Shown: positions 1-8,852, numbered from the stretch's first letter. The stretch: DNA of 56,414 nucleotides from an uncultured Ruminococcus sp. (GCA_937902395.1 CALGTV010000012.1:1-56414); one strand, 5' to 3'. Notes: generated by a model from the letters alone, not told the origin. Numbers and translations are program-made.

Positions 1-14
1 AATCGCCCCTACAG
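1..14. repeat. Partial copy of the GGGGCGA palindromic intergenic repeat
   Basis: The first bases read AATCGCCCCTAC, which is one arm of the palindromic repeat seen complete at 248-271, 6631-6652, 6757-6779 and 19530-19551. The other arm lies outside the window. Positions 15-360 hold no supportable gene. Confidence 0.5.
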
Positions 15-247
15 AACGAACAAAGCTAAGATATTAACAAACCTGAGAATATAAAAAAACTACAACACCTAGTCAGCGATTTTGCCCCTACAGTTGGGGT
101 GCACACGCACTACGGGAGATACAATGAATGGCTTGTCCTCTGGCGATAGCATAATCAACATAGATGATTAACACTTTGCGGGTGTGAAGAAATGCACGCT
201 CCCACGAAATGTGAAAATCCGCACCTTACCGAACGCACTCATCTTGT

Positions 248-271
248 GTAGGGGCGATTCACGAATCGCCC
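248..271 (+). repeat. Palindromic intergenic repeat, GATTC/GAATC core
   Basis: GTAGG leads into a 9-bp perfect inverted repeat, GGGCGATTC and GAATCGCCC, separated by AC. The outer sequence GTAGGGGCGA is shared with copies elsewhere in the window, while the inner arms differ between copies and remain complementary. It lies in a non-coding stretch. The function is unknown. Confidence 0.75.
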
Positions 272-360
272 GAAAACAATCTGCAGGTTGGGGTTATACG
301 CAGTTCCCTGATTTTACATTGAAACAGTTGTCAATTGTTGATTGTGCATTGAAAATAATT

Positions 361-407
361 GTGCATCGTGCGGATTTATCCTTGATAAATCTGTGCATCT
401 GTGCATT
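361..407 (+). repeat. TGCATT-type intergenic repeat with hairpin core
   Basis: A 40-bp segment (368-407) is identical to 13124-13163. It holds the inverted arms GATTTAT and ATAAATC and ends in repeated GTGCAT units. A third copy in opposite orientation with changed but still complementary arms is at 12886-12953. No coding capacity is evident. Confidence 0.75.
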
Positions 408-410
408 AAA

Positions 411-447
411 ATAAAAAACTCCCCTCGACGCCGAAGCGACAAGGGGG
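411..447 (-). terminator. Rho-independent terminator of the HPr-like gene
   Basis: Read on the minus strand, CCCCT and AGGGG close a stem capped by a C(UUCG)G tetraloop, followed by a run of T (the A run at 413-418 on the plus strand). It lies about 37 bases downstream of the stop codon of the HPr-like gene. Confidence 0.8.
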
Positions 448-483
448 TTTTATATCGAGGGGTGTAGTATTAAGCGTTTTTAA

Positions 484-714
484 TTATGCAACAACGTAGT
501 TCTTGATTTCTGCAAAGAATGCGTCTGCATCGTCTGTGTGAGCCTGGAGCTCAATGTTCTTTGAAAGGTCAAGGCTGAAGATACCCATGATTGACTTAGC
601 GTCTACTGCATATCTGCCTGAAACGAGGTCAACGTCAAAGTCATACTTTGTTACTGTGTTTACAAATACCTTAACGTCATTGATTGTGTCGAGCTTGATT
701 GTGATCTTTTTCAT
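484..714 (-). CDS. HPr-family protein lacking the phosphorylatable histidine
   Basis: This 76-residue protein has the HPr fold pattern. The region around SIMGIFSLDLSKNIEL (about residues 41-56) matches the helix-2 segment that carries regulatory Ser46 in HPr, and the C-terminal helix DADAFFAEI also fits. Canonical HPr and Crh carry His15 or Gln15 in a GxHARPA-like loop; nothing similar is visible in the N-terminal third, so phosphotransfer from enzyme I is unlikely. A Crh-like role as a serine-phosphorylated corepressor or another regulatory role is inference. The start has a strong AAAGGAGG site 7 bases upstream. It is monocistronic, with its own promoter (785-813) and terminator, and is transcribed divergently from mtaB. 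Confidence 0.8.
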   Translation of the reverse strand: MKKITIKLDTINDVKVFVNTVTKYDFDVDLVSGRYAVDAKSIMGIFSLDLSKNIELQAHTDDADAFFAEIKNYVVA

Positions 715-784
715 AATGATTTCCTCCTTTGGAAATGTCTTTGTTTACTTGTTTTTTCTTCTTATTTTTCTTCTCTACACCTAC

Positions 785-813
785 AATATAGCAACTTAAA
801 ATCCACTTGTCAA
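785..813 (-). promoter_or_regulatory. Sigma-A promoter of the HPr-like gene
   Basis: On the minus strand TTGACA (808-813) and TATATT (785-790) are separated by 17 bp. The -35 box is only 7 bp from the -35 box of the divergent mtaB promoter, so the two polymerases probably compete. Confidence 0.8.
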
Positions 814-820
814 CTAAAAT

Positions 821-849
821 TTGAAAGTTTTTGAAAAATATAGTATAAT
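821..849 (+). promoter_or_regulatory. Sigma-A promoter of mtaB-purL
   Basis: TTGAAA (821-826) and TATAAT (844-849) have 17-bp spacing. The leader to the mtaB start is about 100 bases. Confidence 0.75.
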
Positions 850-957
850 AGTCAAAGAACACAAAGCTTGGTGAACTCTTTTGTAGCATTTTCACAATAT
901 ATGAGTTTGTTTTTTGTGCAACTGCGATACTTTGAGATTAAATTGGAGATTAAAGCG

Positions 958-2280
958 ATGGAAAACTTAAAGTTATTTTACTTTACTTTCGGCTGTAAGG
1001 TAAACCAATACGAAACTGAAAATATAAAACAGCTTTTTGAAAGCCACGGTTGCAAAACTGTTAAGAATTTCAAGGATGCTGATATATGTATAATAAATTC
1101 CTGTACTGTCACCGCCTCTGCTGACACAAAGCTAAGACAGCTTTGCCACAAGATAAAAAAGACGGATGATAAAAAGATACTCGCAGTATGCGGCTGCTTT
1201 ACCCAGGCTTACAGCGACAAGGCTCAGCAGATGCTTTTAGCTGACGTTATTGTCGGTGCTAATAACAAGATGAGGATATTTGACCTTGTGAGTGAATATC
1301 TTTGTGACAAAAAGCCCCGCTGTGAGATTATAGAGCATAAAAAGGGCGATAAGATTGAAAAAATGATGCTCACCCGTAAGGTCGAATCAAAAACCAGAGC
1401 TACTATAAAAATTCAGGATGGCTGCAACAGATACTGCGCTTACTGTATTATTCCCTATGCGCGGGGAGTTATTCGCTCAAAGAGCATTGAGGATATAAAA
1501 GAAGAGGTAGCATTCCTCGCAAAATGCGGTCACAAAGAGATAGTGCTCGCAGGCATCAACCTCTCGCTTTACGGCACGGATTTTGAGGATAAAAAAGACC
1601 TTGCCGACGCAGTTTTGGCAGTTGCAGAAAACGAGGATATAAAAAGAGTTCGTCTGTCATCGCTTGAGCCTGAGCTTATAACAGATGAGATGATCGACAA
1701 ATTAGCCTCCTGCAAAAAGCTCTGCTCCCATTTTCATTTAGCACTCCAGAGCGGTTGTGACCAAACCTTAAAGCGTATGAACCGCCATTATACAACGGCA
1801 GAATATATGCAGATTATAAACAAGCTGCGTGAGCGTTTTGAAAACTGTGCTTTTACTACCGATATTATGGTAGGCTTTGCAGGAGAGACCGAGGAAGAGT
1901 TTGAAAAAACCTGCGAGTTTGTAAAAAAGGTAGGCTTTTCAAAATGCCATATATTCCCCTACTCGCAAAGAGAGGGCACTAAGGCTTGTGGTTTTGAAAA
2001 TCAGGTAGCGGAAGCCGAAAAGGAAAAAAGAGCGAAAATACTCGCCACTATTTGTGAAGAATCAAGGCAGGAATTTTTGAACAATCAATGTGGAAAAGTT
2101 GTATCCGTTTTGTTTGAACGTGAAAATTGCACAGATTTTCACCGCGGATATGCTCAAAACTACACACTTATTAAAATTAAGAGAAAAAATGACAAAAAAA
2201 GTTTGCGTCATGAGATATTATGTGTTAAAATAAAAGAGGTTAACCAGGACTTTTGTCTTGGAGAAATTATAGAATATTAA
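958..2280 (+). CDS. mtaB: tRNA t6A37 C2-methylthiotransferase MtaB
   Basis: This radical SAM enzyme adds a methylthio group to t6A37 of tRNAs. The N-terminal UPF0004 domain begins FGCKVNQYETEN, the signature that separates MtaB from MiaB and RimO, and carries further cysteines in NSCTV and VCGCF. The SAM-cluster motif CNRYCAYC starts at about residue 156, and a TRAM-like RNA-binding tail follows residue 375. The 440-residue length is normal for the family. The ATG at 958 was chosen because it has a GGAG site 9 bases upstream; upstream codons in frame lack family similarity. purL starts 25 bases downstream with no terminator between, so the two are probably cotranscribed. Confidence 0.92.
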   Translation: MENLKLFYFTFGCKVNQYETENIKQLFESHGCKTVKNFKDADICIINSCTVTASADTKLRQLCHKIKKTDDKKILAVCGCFTQAYSDKAQQMLLADVIVGANNKMRIFDLVSEYLCDKKPRCEIIEHKKGDKIEKMMLTRKVESKTRATIKIQDGCNRYCAYCIIPYARGVIRSKSIEDIKEEVAFLAKCGHKEIVLAGINLSLYGTDFEDKKDLADAVLAVAENEDIKRVRLSSLEPELITDEMIDKLASCKKLCSHFHLALQSGCDQTLKRMNRHYTTAEYMQIINKLRERFENCAFTTDIMVGFAGETEEEFEKTCEFVKKVGFSKCHIFPYSQREGTKACGFENQVAEAEKEKRAKILATICEESRQEFLNNQCGKVVSVLFERENCTDFHRGYAQNYTLIKIKRKNDKKSLRHEILCVKIKEVNQDFCLGEIIEY

Positions 2281-2305
2281 AATGCGTTGATAAGGAGTTG
2301 TATCT

Positions 2306-5300
2306 ATGTCCGTTTATCGTATTTATGTCGAGAAGAAGCTTGAGTTTGCTGTTGAAGCGCAGTCATTACTTAGCGGTATCAAATCTTCTCTCGGTATGGA
2401 AAACTTAAAAAGCCTCAGAGTAATCAACCGTTATGATGCCCAGGGCCTCTCATTCGGTGATTTTACAATGGCTACACCTATCGTTTTCTCAGAGCCTGCA
2501 GTTGACGTTACTTATGAAGAATTGCCACAGCTTGCAGCTGACGAAACTGTATTTGCAGTTGAATATCTCCCCGGCCAGTTTGACCAGAGAGCTGACTCCT
2601 GCTCACAGTGTATTACCCTTTTAACTCAGAAGGCAAGACCTGTAGTCAAGAGTGCAAGAATCTACATTCTCAAGGGTAATCTCACTGACGCTGAAATTGC
2701 AGCAGTAAAGGCTTATATGATAAACCCTGTTGAAAGCCGTGAAGCTACACTTGAAAAGTTTGATACTCTCGATGTAGTTTACGATCTGCCAACAAAGGTT
2801 GATACAGTTGACGGTTTTATTTACGCTACAGACGATGATTTAAAGCTCATGCTCAAGAACCTCGGTCTTGCTATGGACTTTGATGACATCAAGTTCTGTC
2901 AGGAATACTTCAAGTCTGAAAATCGCAACCCTACAATCACAGAAATCAGAATGATCGATACATACTGGTCAGACCACTGCCGTCACACAACATTCTTGAC
3001 AAACATCGACAAGGTGGATATCGACGCTGACTACATTTTAGATACATACAACAGCTACCTCACAGCAAGAGAAGAGCTGTATGCAGGCAGAACAGACAAG
3101 CCTATCACTTTGATGGATATCGCTCTTATGGGCGCTAAGAAGCTCAAAAAGGATGGCATCTTAAAGCAGCTTGACGAATCTGAAGAAATCAATGCTTGTT
3201 CTGTAAAGATCAAGGTTGACGTTAACGGCGAGGATCAGGACTGGCTTCTTATGTTCAAGAACGAAACACATAATCACCCCACAGAAATTGAACCTTTCGG
3301 TGGTGCGGCTACTTGTCTTGGCGGTGCTATCCGTGACCCTCTCTCAGGCAGATCTTATGTATATCAGGCAATGAGAGTTACAGGTGCTGCAAACCCACTC
3401 GTTCCAATGGAGGATACAATTCCAGGTAAGCTCCCACAGAGAAAGATCACTGTAGGTGCGGCATCAGGTTATTCATCATACGGTAACCAGATCGGTCTTG
3501 CTACAGGTCACGTAAGCGAGGTTTACCACCCAGGCTACGTTGCAAAGAGAATGGAAATCGGCGCTGTTATCGCAGCCGCTCCTGAAAGCAACGTAAGAAG
3601 AGAAGCACCAGTTCCTGGCGACGTTGTAATCTTACTCGGCGGCAGAACAGGCAGAGATGGCTGCGGCGGTGCTACAGGTTCATCAAAGTCACATACTATG
3701 GAATCACTCGAAAGCTGTGGCGCTGAAGTTCAGAAGGGTAACGCTCCTGAAGAAAGAAAGCTCCAGAGACTTTTCAGAAACCCTGAAGTAACACTTATGA
3801 TAAAGCGTTGTAATGACTTTGGCGCAGGCGGCGTTTCAGTTGCTATCGGTGAGCTTACAGACGGCTTACAGATCAACCTTGACGCTGTTCCAAAGAAGTA
3901 TGACGGTCTTGACGGCACAGAGCTTGCTATCTCAGAATCTCAGGAAAGAATGGCTGTTGTTATCGACAGAAACGATATAGGCGAATTTATGCTCGCTGCA
4001 GCTGACGAAAACTTAGAGGCAACACTTGTCGCAGTAGTTACAGACAACGCTCGTCTTAAAATGGAATGGAAGGGCAACACTATCGTTGACCTCTCAAGAG
4101 AGTTCTTAAACTCAAACGGTGCTTCAAAGCACACAACAGTTTCAGTTGCAAAGCCTGTTATGGCTACTCCTGAAAATATCCCTGACAATGCTCAGACATG
4201 GGAATCACTTGCAGGTAACCTCAATGTATGCTCACAGAAGGGTCTTGTTGAAAGATTTGACTCAACTATCGGTGCTGGCACAGTTTTGATGCCATTCGGC
4301 GGTAAGTATCAGAATACTCCAACTCAGGCTATGGCGGCTAAGATCCCGGTCCTTGAAGGCCAAACAAAGACAACATCAGTTATGGGCTGGGGCTACAACC
4401 CATATCTCTCATCAAAGAGCCCATACCATGGCGCTATGTGTGCAGTTATCGAGTCAATCGCAAAGGTTATTGCAACCGGCGGTAGCTACCATCAGTGCTG
4501 GCTGACATTCCAGGAATACTTTGAAAGAACTCAGAATAACCCTGCTCGTTGGGGCAAGCCTTTTGCAGCTCTCCTCGGTGCTTACAAGGCACAGCTTGAG
4601 CTCGGCTGCGGTTCAATCGGCGGTAAGGACTCAATGTCAGGTACATTTGAAAATATCGACGTTCCACCAACTCTTTGCTCATTTGCTGTATCAGTTACAA
4701 CATCTGACAAGGTAGTTTCTCAGGAATTCAAGAAGGCTGGTTCAAGAGTAATCTTTATCAGACCTGAATATGATGAAAACTTACTTCCAAAGTTTGATAG
4801 CGTAAGAGCTGTATTTGACAAGGTTGAAAAGCTCATTTCAGACGGCAAGGTTCTCGCTTCATGGGCTGTTGCATTCGGCGGCGTTGCAGAAGCAGTATTC
4901 AAGATGGGACTTGGTAACAAGATCGGTTTTGAGTTTACAAAGGCTGTAAACCCTGCTGACCTCTTTACTGCAAACGCTTACGGCGGCTTTGTACTCGAAG
5001 TTTCAGACGACTGCGAGGGCGTTGAAGAATATGTAATCGGTAAGACATCTTCTGAATACGTAATAAAGACACCTTCATACACAGTTGATATGGCAAATAT
5101 CGAAAAGATCTGGGCTGAAAAGCTCGAGCCTGTATTCCCTGTAAACGCTAAGGGCGCCGAGGGCGTGGCTAAGACATATAGCTTCGAAGCAACAACAAGA
5201 CCAACCCCTGCTATCAAGGTTGCAAAGCCAAGAGTTATCATTCCTGTATTCCCGGGTACAAACTGTGAATACGATACAGCAAGAGCCTTTGAAAAGGCAG

Positions 5301-6022
5301 GCGCTGAAGCTGAGATTTTCGTAATCAAGAATCAGACAGCATCAGCTGTTGAACAGTCAGTTGAGGCACTCGAGGGCTATATCAGAAACGCTCAGATCAT
5401 GATGCTCCCGGGCGGCTTCTCAGGCGGTGACGAGCCGGACGGCAGCGGTAAGTTCATTACAGCATTCTTAAAGAATCCAAGACTTACAGACGCTATCCAC
5501 GACCTTCTGAAGAATCGTGACGGTCTTATGCTCGGTATCTGTAACGGATTCCAGGCTCTCATCAAGCTCGGTTTGGTACCATACGGCGAAATCGTGAATA
5601 TGCGTTCAGATTCACCAACTCTTACATTCAACACTATCGCACGTCACCAGTCAAAGATGGTAAATACAAGAATTGCGTCAAACAAGTCACCTTGGCTTTC
5701 AGGCTGCAACGTTGGCGATATTCACTCAATCGCTATCTCACACGGTGAGGGCAGATTCGTAGCAACAGCTGCTGAAATCGAACAGCTCGCTAAGAATGGC
5801 CAGATCGCTACTCAGTATGTTGACTTTGCAGGTAATCCGACAATGGATATCCACTGCAACCCTAACAGCTCAATCGATGCTATCGAAGGTATCACATCAC
5901 CTGACGGTAGAGTTTTAGGTAAGATGGGTCACTCAGAGCGTAAGGGCTTTGACATTTCAAAGAACGTTCCTGGTCACAAGGATCAGCTCATCTTCGAAAG
6001 CGGCGTAAAGTATTTCGGATAA
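2306..6022 (+). CDS. purL: Phosphoribosylformylglycinamidine synthase, single-chain
   Basis: It converts FGAR, glutamine and ATP to FGAM in purine synthesis, in the cytosol. At 1238 residues it is the fused clostridial type. A PurS-like N-terminal domain comes first, then two AIRS-type ATP-binding halves (the FKNETHNHPTEIEPFGGAAT segment near residue 320; GSIGGKDSMSGTF near 770), and a class I glutamine amidotransferase domain from about residue 980. The amidotransferase nucleophile is Cys1079 in LGICNGFQ, and the FPGTNCEYD motif lies upstream of it. The start has AAGGAG 8 bases upstream. It follows mtaB in the same direction and is closed by the terminator at 6045-6080. No other purine genes are in the window. 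Confidence 0.97.
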   Translation: MSVYRIYVEKKLEFAVEAQSLLSGIKSSLGMENLKSLRVINRYDAQGLSFGDFTMATPIVFSEPAVDVTYEELPQLAADETVFAVEYLPGQFDQRADSCSQCITLLTQKARPVVKSARIYILKGNLTDAEIAAVKAYMINPVESREATLEKFDTLDVVYDLPTKVDTVDGFIYATDDDLKLMLKNLGLAMDFDDIKFCQEYFKSENRNPTITEIRMIDTYWSDHCRHTTFLTNIDKVDIDADYILDTYNSYLTAREELYAGRTDKPITLMDIALMGAKKLKKDGILKQLDESEEINACSVKIKVDVNGEDQDWLLMFKNETHNHPTEIEPFGGAATCLGGAIRDPLSGRSYVYQAMRVTGAANPLVPMEDTIPGKLPQRKITVGAASGYSSYGNQIGLATGHVSEVYHPGYVAKRMEIGAVIAAAPESNVRREAPVPGDVVILLGGRTGRDGCGGATGSSKSHTMESLESCGAEVQKGNAPEERKLQRLFRNPEVTLMIKRCNDFGAGGVSVAIGELTDGLQINLDAVPKKYDGLDGTELAISESQERMAVVIDRNDIGEFMLAAADENLEATLVAVVTDNARLKMEWKGNTIVDLSREFLNSNGASKHTTVSVAKPVMATPENIPDNAQTWESLAGNLNVCSQKGLVERFDSTIGAGTVLMPFGGKYQNTPTQAMAAKIPVLEGQTKTTSVMGWGYNPYLSSKSPYHGAMCAVIESIAKVIATGGSYHQCWLTFQEYFERTQNNPARWGKPFAALLGAYKAQLELGCGSIGGKDSMSGTFENIDVPPTLCSFAVSVTTSDKVVSQEFKKAGSRVIFIRPEYDENLLPKFDSVRAVFDKVEKLISDGKVLASWAVAFGGVAEAVFKMGLGNKIGFEFTKAVNPADLFTANAYGGFVLEVSDDCEGVEEYVIGKTSSEYVIKTPSYTVDMANIEKIWAEKLEPVFPVNAKGAEGVAKTYSFEATTRPTPAIKVAKPRVIIPVFPGTNCEYDTARAFEKAGAEAEIFVIKNQTASAVEQSVEALEGYIRNAQIMMLPGGFSGGDEPDGSGKFITAFLKNPRLTDAIHDLLKNRDGLMLGICNGFQALIKLGLVPYGEIVNMRSDSPTLTFNTIARHQSKMVNTRIASNKSPWLSGCNVGDIHSIAISHGEGRFVATAAEIEQLAKNGQIATQYVDFAGNPTMDIHCNPNSSIDAIEGITSPDGRVLGKMGHSERKGFDISKNVPGHKDQLIFESGVKYFG

Positions 6023-6044
6023 TAAAAACGAATATAAAAAAACA

Positions 6045-6080
6045 AATCCAGAGAAGAAATCAATCTTCTCTGGATTTTTT
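6045..6080 (+). terminator. Terminator after purL
   Basis: TCCAGAGAAG (6047-6056) pairs with CTTCTCTGGA (6065-6074), an exact 10-bp stem with an 8-base loop, followed by six T. Confidence 0.9.
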
Positions 6081-6110
6081 ATTCAGCAGTGCATTAAGAC
6101 TGGATACTTC

Positions 6111-6527
6111 TTATTGTTCCATCAAAAAATCACAATATTTTATTTCATCAGTCCAGCCATCTCTCCACAAGGTATATTCATCGCCAGAATACATCTGATA
6201 TATCCTTTCTTTCCATTTTCGGGGACTTGAAAAATATCTAAGATGCAGTTTATTTGAGTTTCTACAGATACTTTTAAGGGACTTTTCTACTAATCCCATA
6301 GAAAACTTATCCGTCTTGGTAAAATACGAAAAAATGCAATCTATATGATCATTTTTAAGCACCCATACCACATTGTTACCAGATATATATGGGAAATAAT
6401 GATCCTTTTTCAGGCATTCAAATAAGTCTGTATAAGTAGCCTCGTCATCTAATGTATATGTTCTTGTATGAGGCGCCAGACAATCATCCCCCATACAAAC
6501 ACTGTCACGTTCTATAATGATTTCCAT
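6111..6527 (-). CDS. Hypothetical protein, 138 residues
   Basis: I do not recognise this protein. It is acidic and soluble-looking, with no signal peptide or membrane segment, rich in aromatic residues (YFPYISGNNVVWVL near residue 44; two Trp near the C-terminus) and with scattered cysteines. AAAGGAA lies about 11 bases before the ATG. It sits alone between the purL terminator and a repeat-rich gap. The composition resembles small accessory proteins such as immunity or SMI1-like partners, but no defining motif is visible and this is not a claim of function. Confidence 0.65.
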   Translation of the reverse strand: MEIIIERDSVCMGDDCLAPHTRTYTLDDEATYTDLFECLKKDHYFPYISGNNVVWVLKNDHIDCIFSYFTKTDKFSMGLVEKSLKSICRNSNKLHLRYFSSPRKWKERIYQMYSGDEYTLWRDGWTDEIKYCDFLMEQ

Positions 6528-6630
6528 AGTTTTTGTATTCCTTTATCTTTTTCATACATCTGGAGTATGTCAGTTAATTATAACATCACAAACGTAAAAA
6601 ATCAACATCCACCATACGCACTCATCATTT

Positions 6631-6652
6631 GTAGGGGCGACCATTGGTCGCC
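6631..6652 (+). repeat. Palindromic intergenic repeat, GACCA/TGGTC core
   Basis: GTAGG leads into GGCGACCA-T-TGGTCGCC, a perfect 8-bp inverted repeat (6636-6652). The outer arm matches the copy at 248-271. The inner arms differ from that copy but are again complementary. Confidence 0.8.
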
Positions 6653-6756
6653 AGAATACAATCTGCAGGTAGGGCGGTATTTGCTACCTTCCCCGCCCCG
6701 CACCCACAAAACATAAAAATCACGCACGCCGCACGCATCAACGTACTACGGGGGGC

Positions 6757-6779
6757 GGGCGAGCAATGCTCGCCCCTAC
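6757..6779 (-). repeat. Palindromic intergenic repeat, GAGCA/TGCTC core
   Basis: GGGCGAGCA-A-TGCTCGCCC followed by CTAC is a perfect 9-bp inverted repeat in opposite orientation to the copy at 6631. The gap 6528-6942 otherwise holds a degenerate copy (about 6808-6835) and TGCAT-type repeats at 6865-6890, with no gene. Confidence 0.8.
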
Positions 6780-6942
6780 AATTTGGTTGATATACCACCG
6801 CATGGCTGGCGATTCACGAATTATCCTGATTTTGCATTGAAATAATAGTCCATTGTAAATTTTAATTGTGCATCGTGCATTGTGCATCGTATTTCTTCTA
6901 TCCAAAAATCCGCCCATATCCCACGTGGCGCAAATCCCCCTC

Positions 6943-6971
6943 TTGACATTACGCCAAAAGCGTAGTATAAT
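6943..6971 (+). promoter_or_regulatory. Consensus promoter of the Lin1244-type gene
   Basis: TTGACA (6943-6948) and TATAAT (6966-6971) are both perfect, with a 17-bp spacer. The 5' leader to the TTG start is about 130 bases, and I could not assign a function to it. Confidence 0.85.
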
Positions 6972-7109
6972 ATGTAACAAGACGTATAAAGCGTATTAGA
7001 TTACACCAAAAGCGCTCTTAATCTTCTCGCACGGTGGCGGGAGTGAGGAGACTTGTGTGAACTGATTACGTTTTGAAACTACTTTTTTATATTCGAGAGG
7101 AGAATTTAT

Positions 7110-8147
7110 TTGGCTGCACCTGCAAAAATGGGTATTGATTATTATTCACATGATGTTACTATGCTTACTGATATGAGATTTCGGCGAGTAAGGCGTGATT
7201 ATGGCGCAATTTCGCTTATTATTTATCAGGCGCTTTTGGATTTTATCTATTCAGGCGAGGGGTACTATCTTAAATATGACAGCACAACAAAGGATGATAT
7301 TATCTGGAATATTACCGACTATGTAAAGGGTAAAAACGAACCCGATGAGAAAGAAATTGAAGAAATTATTGATGCGCTTATTTTAAGCGGAATGTTTTGT
7401 CAGAAAAGCTATGCTGATTTTCAGATACTCACATCAGAGCATATTCAGCTTCAGTATTATCAGGCTACACTAAAGAGAAAATTTACAAGAATTAAACCTC
7501 AGCTTTGGCTTCTGAATATGGATACAATGAAAGAAATTTCTGTAAAAAGTCCGATATATATTCAGTTATCATCTGATAATGACAGAAATAACTCAGTTAA
7601 TGACGGAAATAACTCAGTTAATGACGTCATTAATGAACAAAGTAAAGTAAAAGAAAAGAAAGTAAATAAAAGTAAAGAAAATAAAATAATAGTAGAAGAA
7701 AATAAAGAAAACACTCAAAGCAGCGCTTTGAGTGTTGAAAATGTGCCTTTGGCACAAAACTATATAAAAACTCTTTCGCCTGAAAATCAGGCAATTACTC
7801 CTTCACCCCCTCCCCCTGAAGAAGAAAATTCTTCTTTTTTGGCTGCGCCGCAGTATATAAATAATAATGCAAGCGTTGTTAAGCTCACCATATCAGAATA
7901 TAACGAGCTTTGCCGTGATTATAAAGTGAAAGACATCGACAGCTATATACGGAAAATGGATTTATATCTTACATCAAATGGTAAGACCTATTCTGATTAC
8001 AAAACTGCCCTTTTAAAATGGATGATTGATGACAATGTTGAAAAAAAGGGAGCTCATAGCTATGATCTGGATGAAATTGAGCAGTATGCGCTAATGCATA
8101 CGCCAAAGCTTAAAAAGAAAACTCCCCCTGCTGACAGCGATAAGTAA
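7110..8147 (+). CDS. Lin1244/Lin1753-type (DUF4373-like) domain protein
   Basis: The first 125 residues (MAAPAKMGIDYYSHDV, MRFRRVRRDYGA, IIYQALLDFIY) match the N-terminal domain of Lin1244/Lin1753 proteins, which are found in prophages and chromosomes and are thought to be DnaD-like nucleic-acid-binding proteins. A low-complexity Lys/Asn/Glu linker follows (about residues 150-250), including a 21-bp tandem repeat coding DRNNSVN/DGNNSVN at 7581-7622. A C-terminal helical segment (about 255-345) ends SYDLDEIEQYALMHTP, as in replication-initiation accessory proteins. The start is TTG at 7110, set by AGGAG 7 bases upstream. No phage structural genes are nearby. It converges on the ncRNA terminator at 8155. 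A replication or phage-derived role is inference. Confidence 0.75.
   Translation: MAAPAKMGIDYYSHDVTMLTDMRFRRVRRDYGAISLIIYQALLDFIYSGEGYYLKYDSTTKDDIIWNITDYVKGKNEPDEKEIEEIIDALILSGMFCQKSYADFQILTSEHIQLQYYQATLKRKFTRIKPQLWLLNMDTMKEISVKSPIYIQLSSDNDRNNSVNDGNNSVNDVINEQSKVKEKKVNKSKENKIIVEENKENTQSSALSVENVPLAQNYIKTLSPENQAITPSPPPPEEENSSFLAAPQYINNNASVVKLTISEYNELCRDYKVKDIDSYIRKMDLYLTSNGKTYSDYKTALLKWMIDDNVEKKGAHSYDLDEIEQYALMHTPKLKKKTPPADSDK
7581..7622 (+). repeat. 21-bp in-frame tandem repeat
   Basis: Two adjacent 21-bp units differ at one visible position (GACAGA versus GACGGA), each encoding seven residues (D-R/G-NNSVN). They lie in the linker of the Lin1244-type protein and probably arose by slippage. Confidence 0.8.
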
Positions 8148-8154
8148 TACTAAA

Positions 8155-8190
8155 ACTAAAAAGAGCAGCTATCCCAAAAGAAGCTGCTCT
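8155..8190 (-). terminator. Terminator of the minus-strand ncRNA
   Basis: Read on the minus strand, AGAGCAGCT and AGCTGCTCT form a perfect 9-bp stem (8182-8190 with 8162-8170) followed by TTTTTAGTTTTAG. It starts only 8 bases after the stop of the convergent gene and may also end that transcript weakly. Confidence 0.85.
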
Positions 8191-8217
8191 ATATATTTGC
8201 AAAATATTAATTACCGT

Positions 8218-8482
8218 CTTGGCGGACTCACCTCAAAAAATTATTGGTTTTTATAAATCCTTATGTAAATGCCGGACTCACCTCATAATAAATTTTGATA
8301 AATTCCGATAAAAGCTTAAGTAATTGTTGGACTCACCTCTGAAGTTATCCTAAAAGTTTTTGCCTATGTAAAAATTTAAAACCTAAAACTAAGTAATTGT
8401 TGGACTCACCTCAAAATTTATGTGAACCGATTGCGAATGATTTTAAAGATAAAGCTTACGTTTCTGGTGGAATCACTCCTAA
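8218..8482 (-). repeat. Five degenerate GGTGAGTCC repeats, possible hexapeptide ORFs
   Basis: On the minus strand GAGGTGAGTCC recurs with 50-71 base spacing at about 8223-8233, 8273-8283, 8333-8343 and 8401-8412, and a diverged copy (GGAGTGATTCC) is near 8470. The shared pattern is GTG-AGT-CCN followed by TAA or TAG exactly six codons after GTG. The readings are MSPTIT (twice), MSPAFT, MSPPRR and MIPPET. The repeats are too short and variable for a CRISPR array. Confidence 0.75.
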
Positions 8483-8852
8483 CCTTTAGATGTTCAAGTT
8501 TCTTGTGAGAATAACTACCATGAAGATTACTCTCCTCTCCTCTTGAAATGTATTAACTTTATCAATCGGGTTGCCCCGTTATAATCATATCTTATTCCAT
8601 TGGTATTAATCCTTTCATTTTTTACTCATGAAAGCTAATCAGTGCATTTAAAGTCACCCTTCAGATAATATTCGGTTAAACTCTCTTTATGCATCAATCA
8701 GTACATTGGATAACACCCTTTTCATTATTTTTTCAGATACCTGCGAAATACTTTCATAAAAACCATTCCTTTATATAGGTCTGAAATATTCAGTTGTAAA
8801 TCCTGTAGCTACGATTCCCATTATGGCATTTTCTTCTAGCGAAGCTGCTTTG

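Noticed and set aside
7110..8147. A prophage
   Set aside because: The Lin1244-type gene is found in phages, but no structural, integrase or lysis genes surround it.
8218..8482. A CRISPR array
   Set aside because: The repeat core is only about 11 bases, degenerate, with irregular spacing of 50-71 bases, and no cas genes are present.
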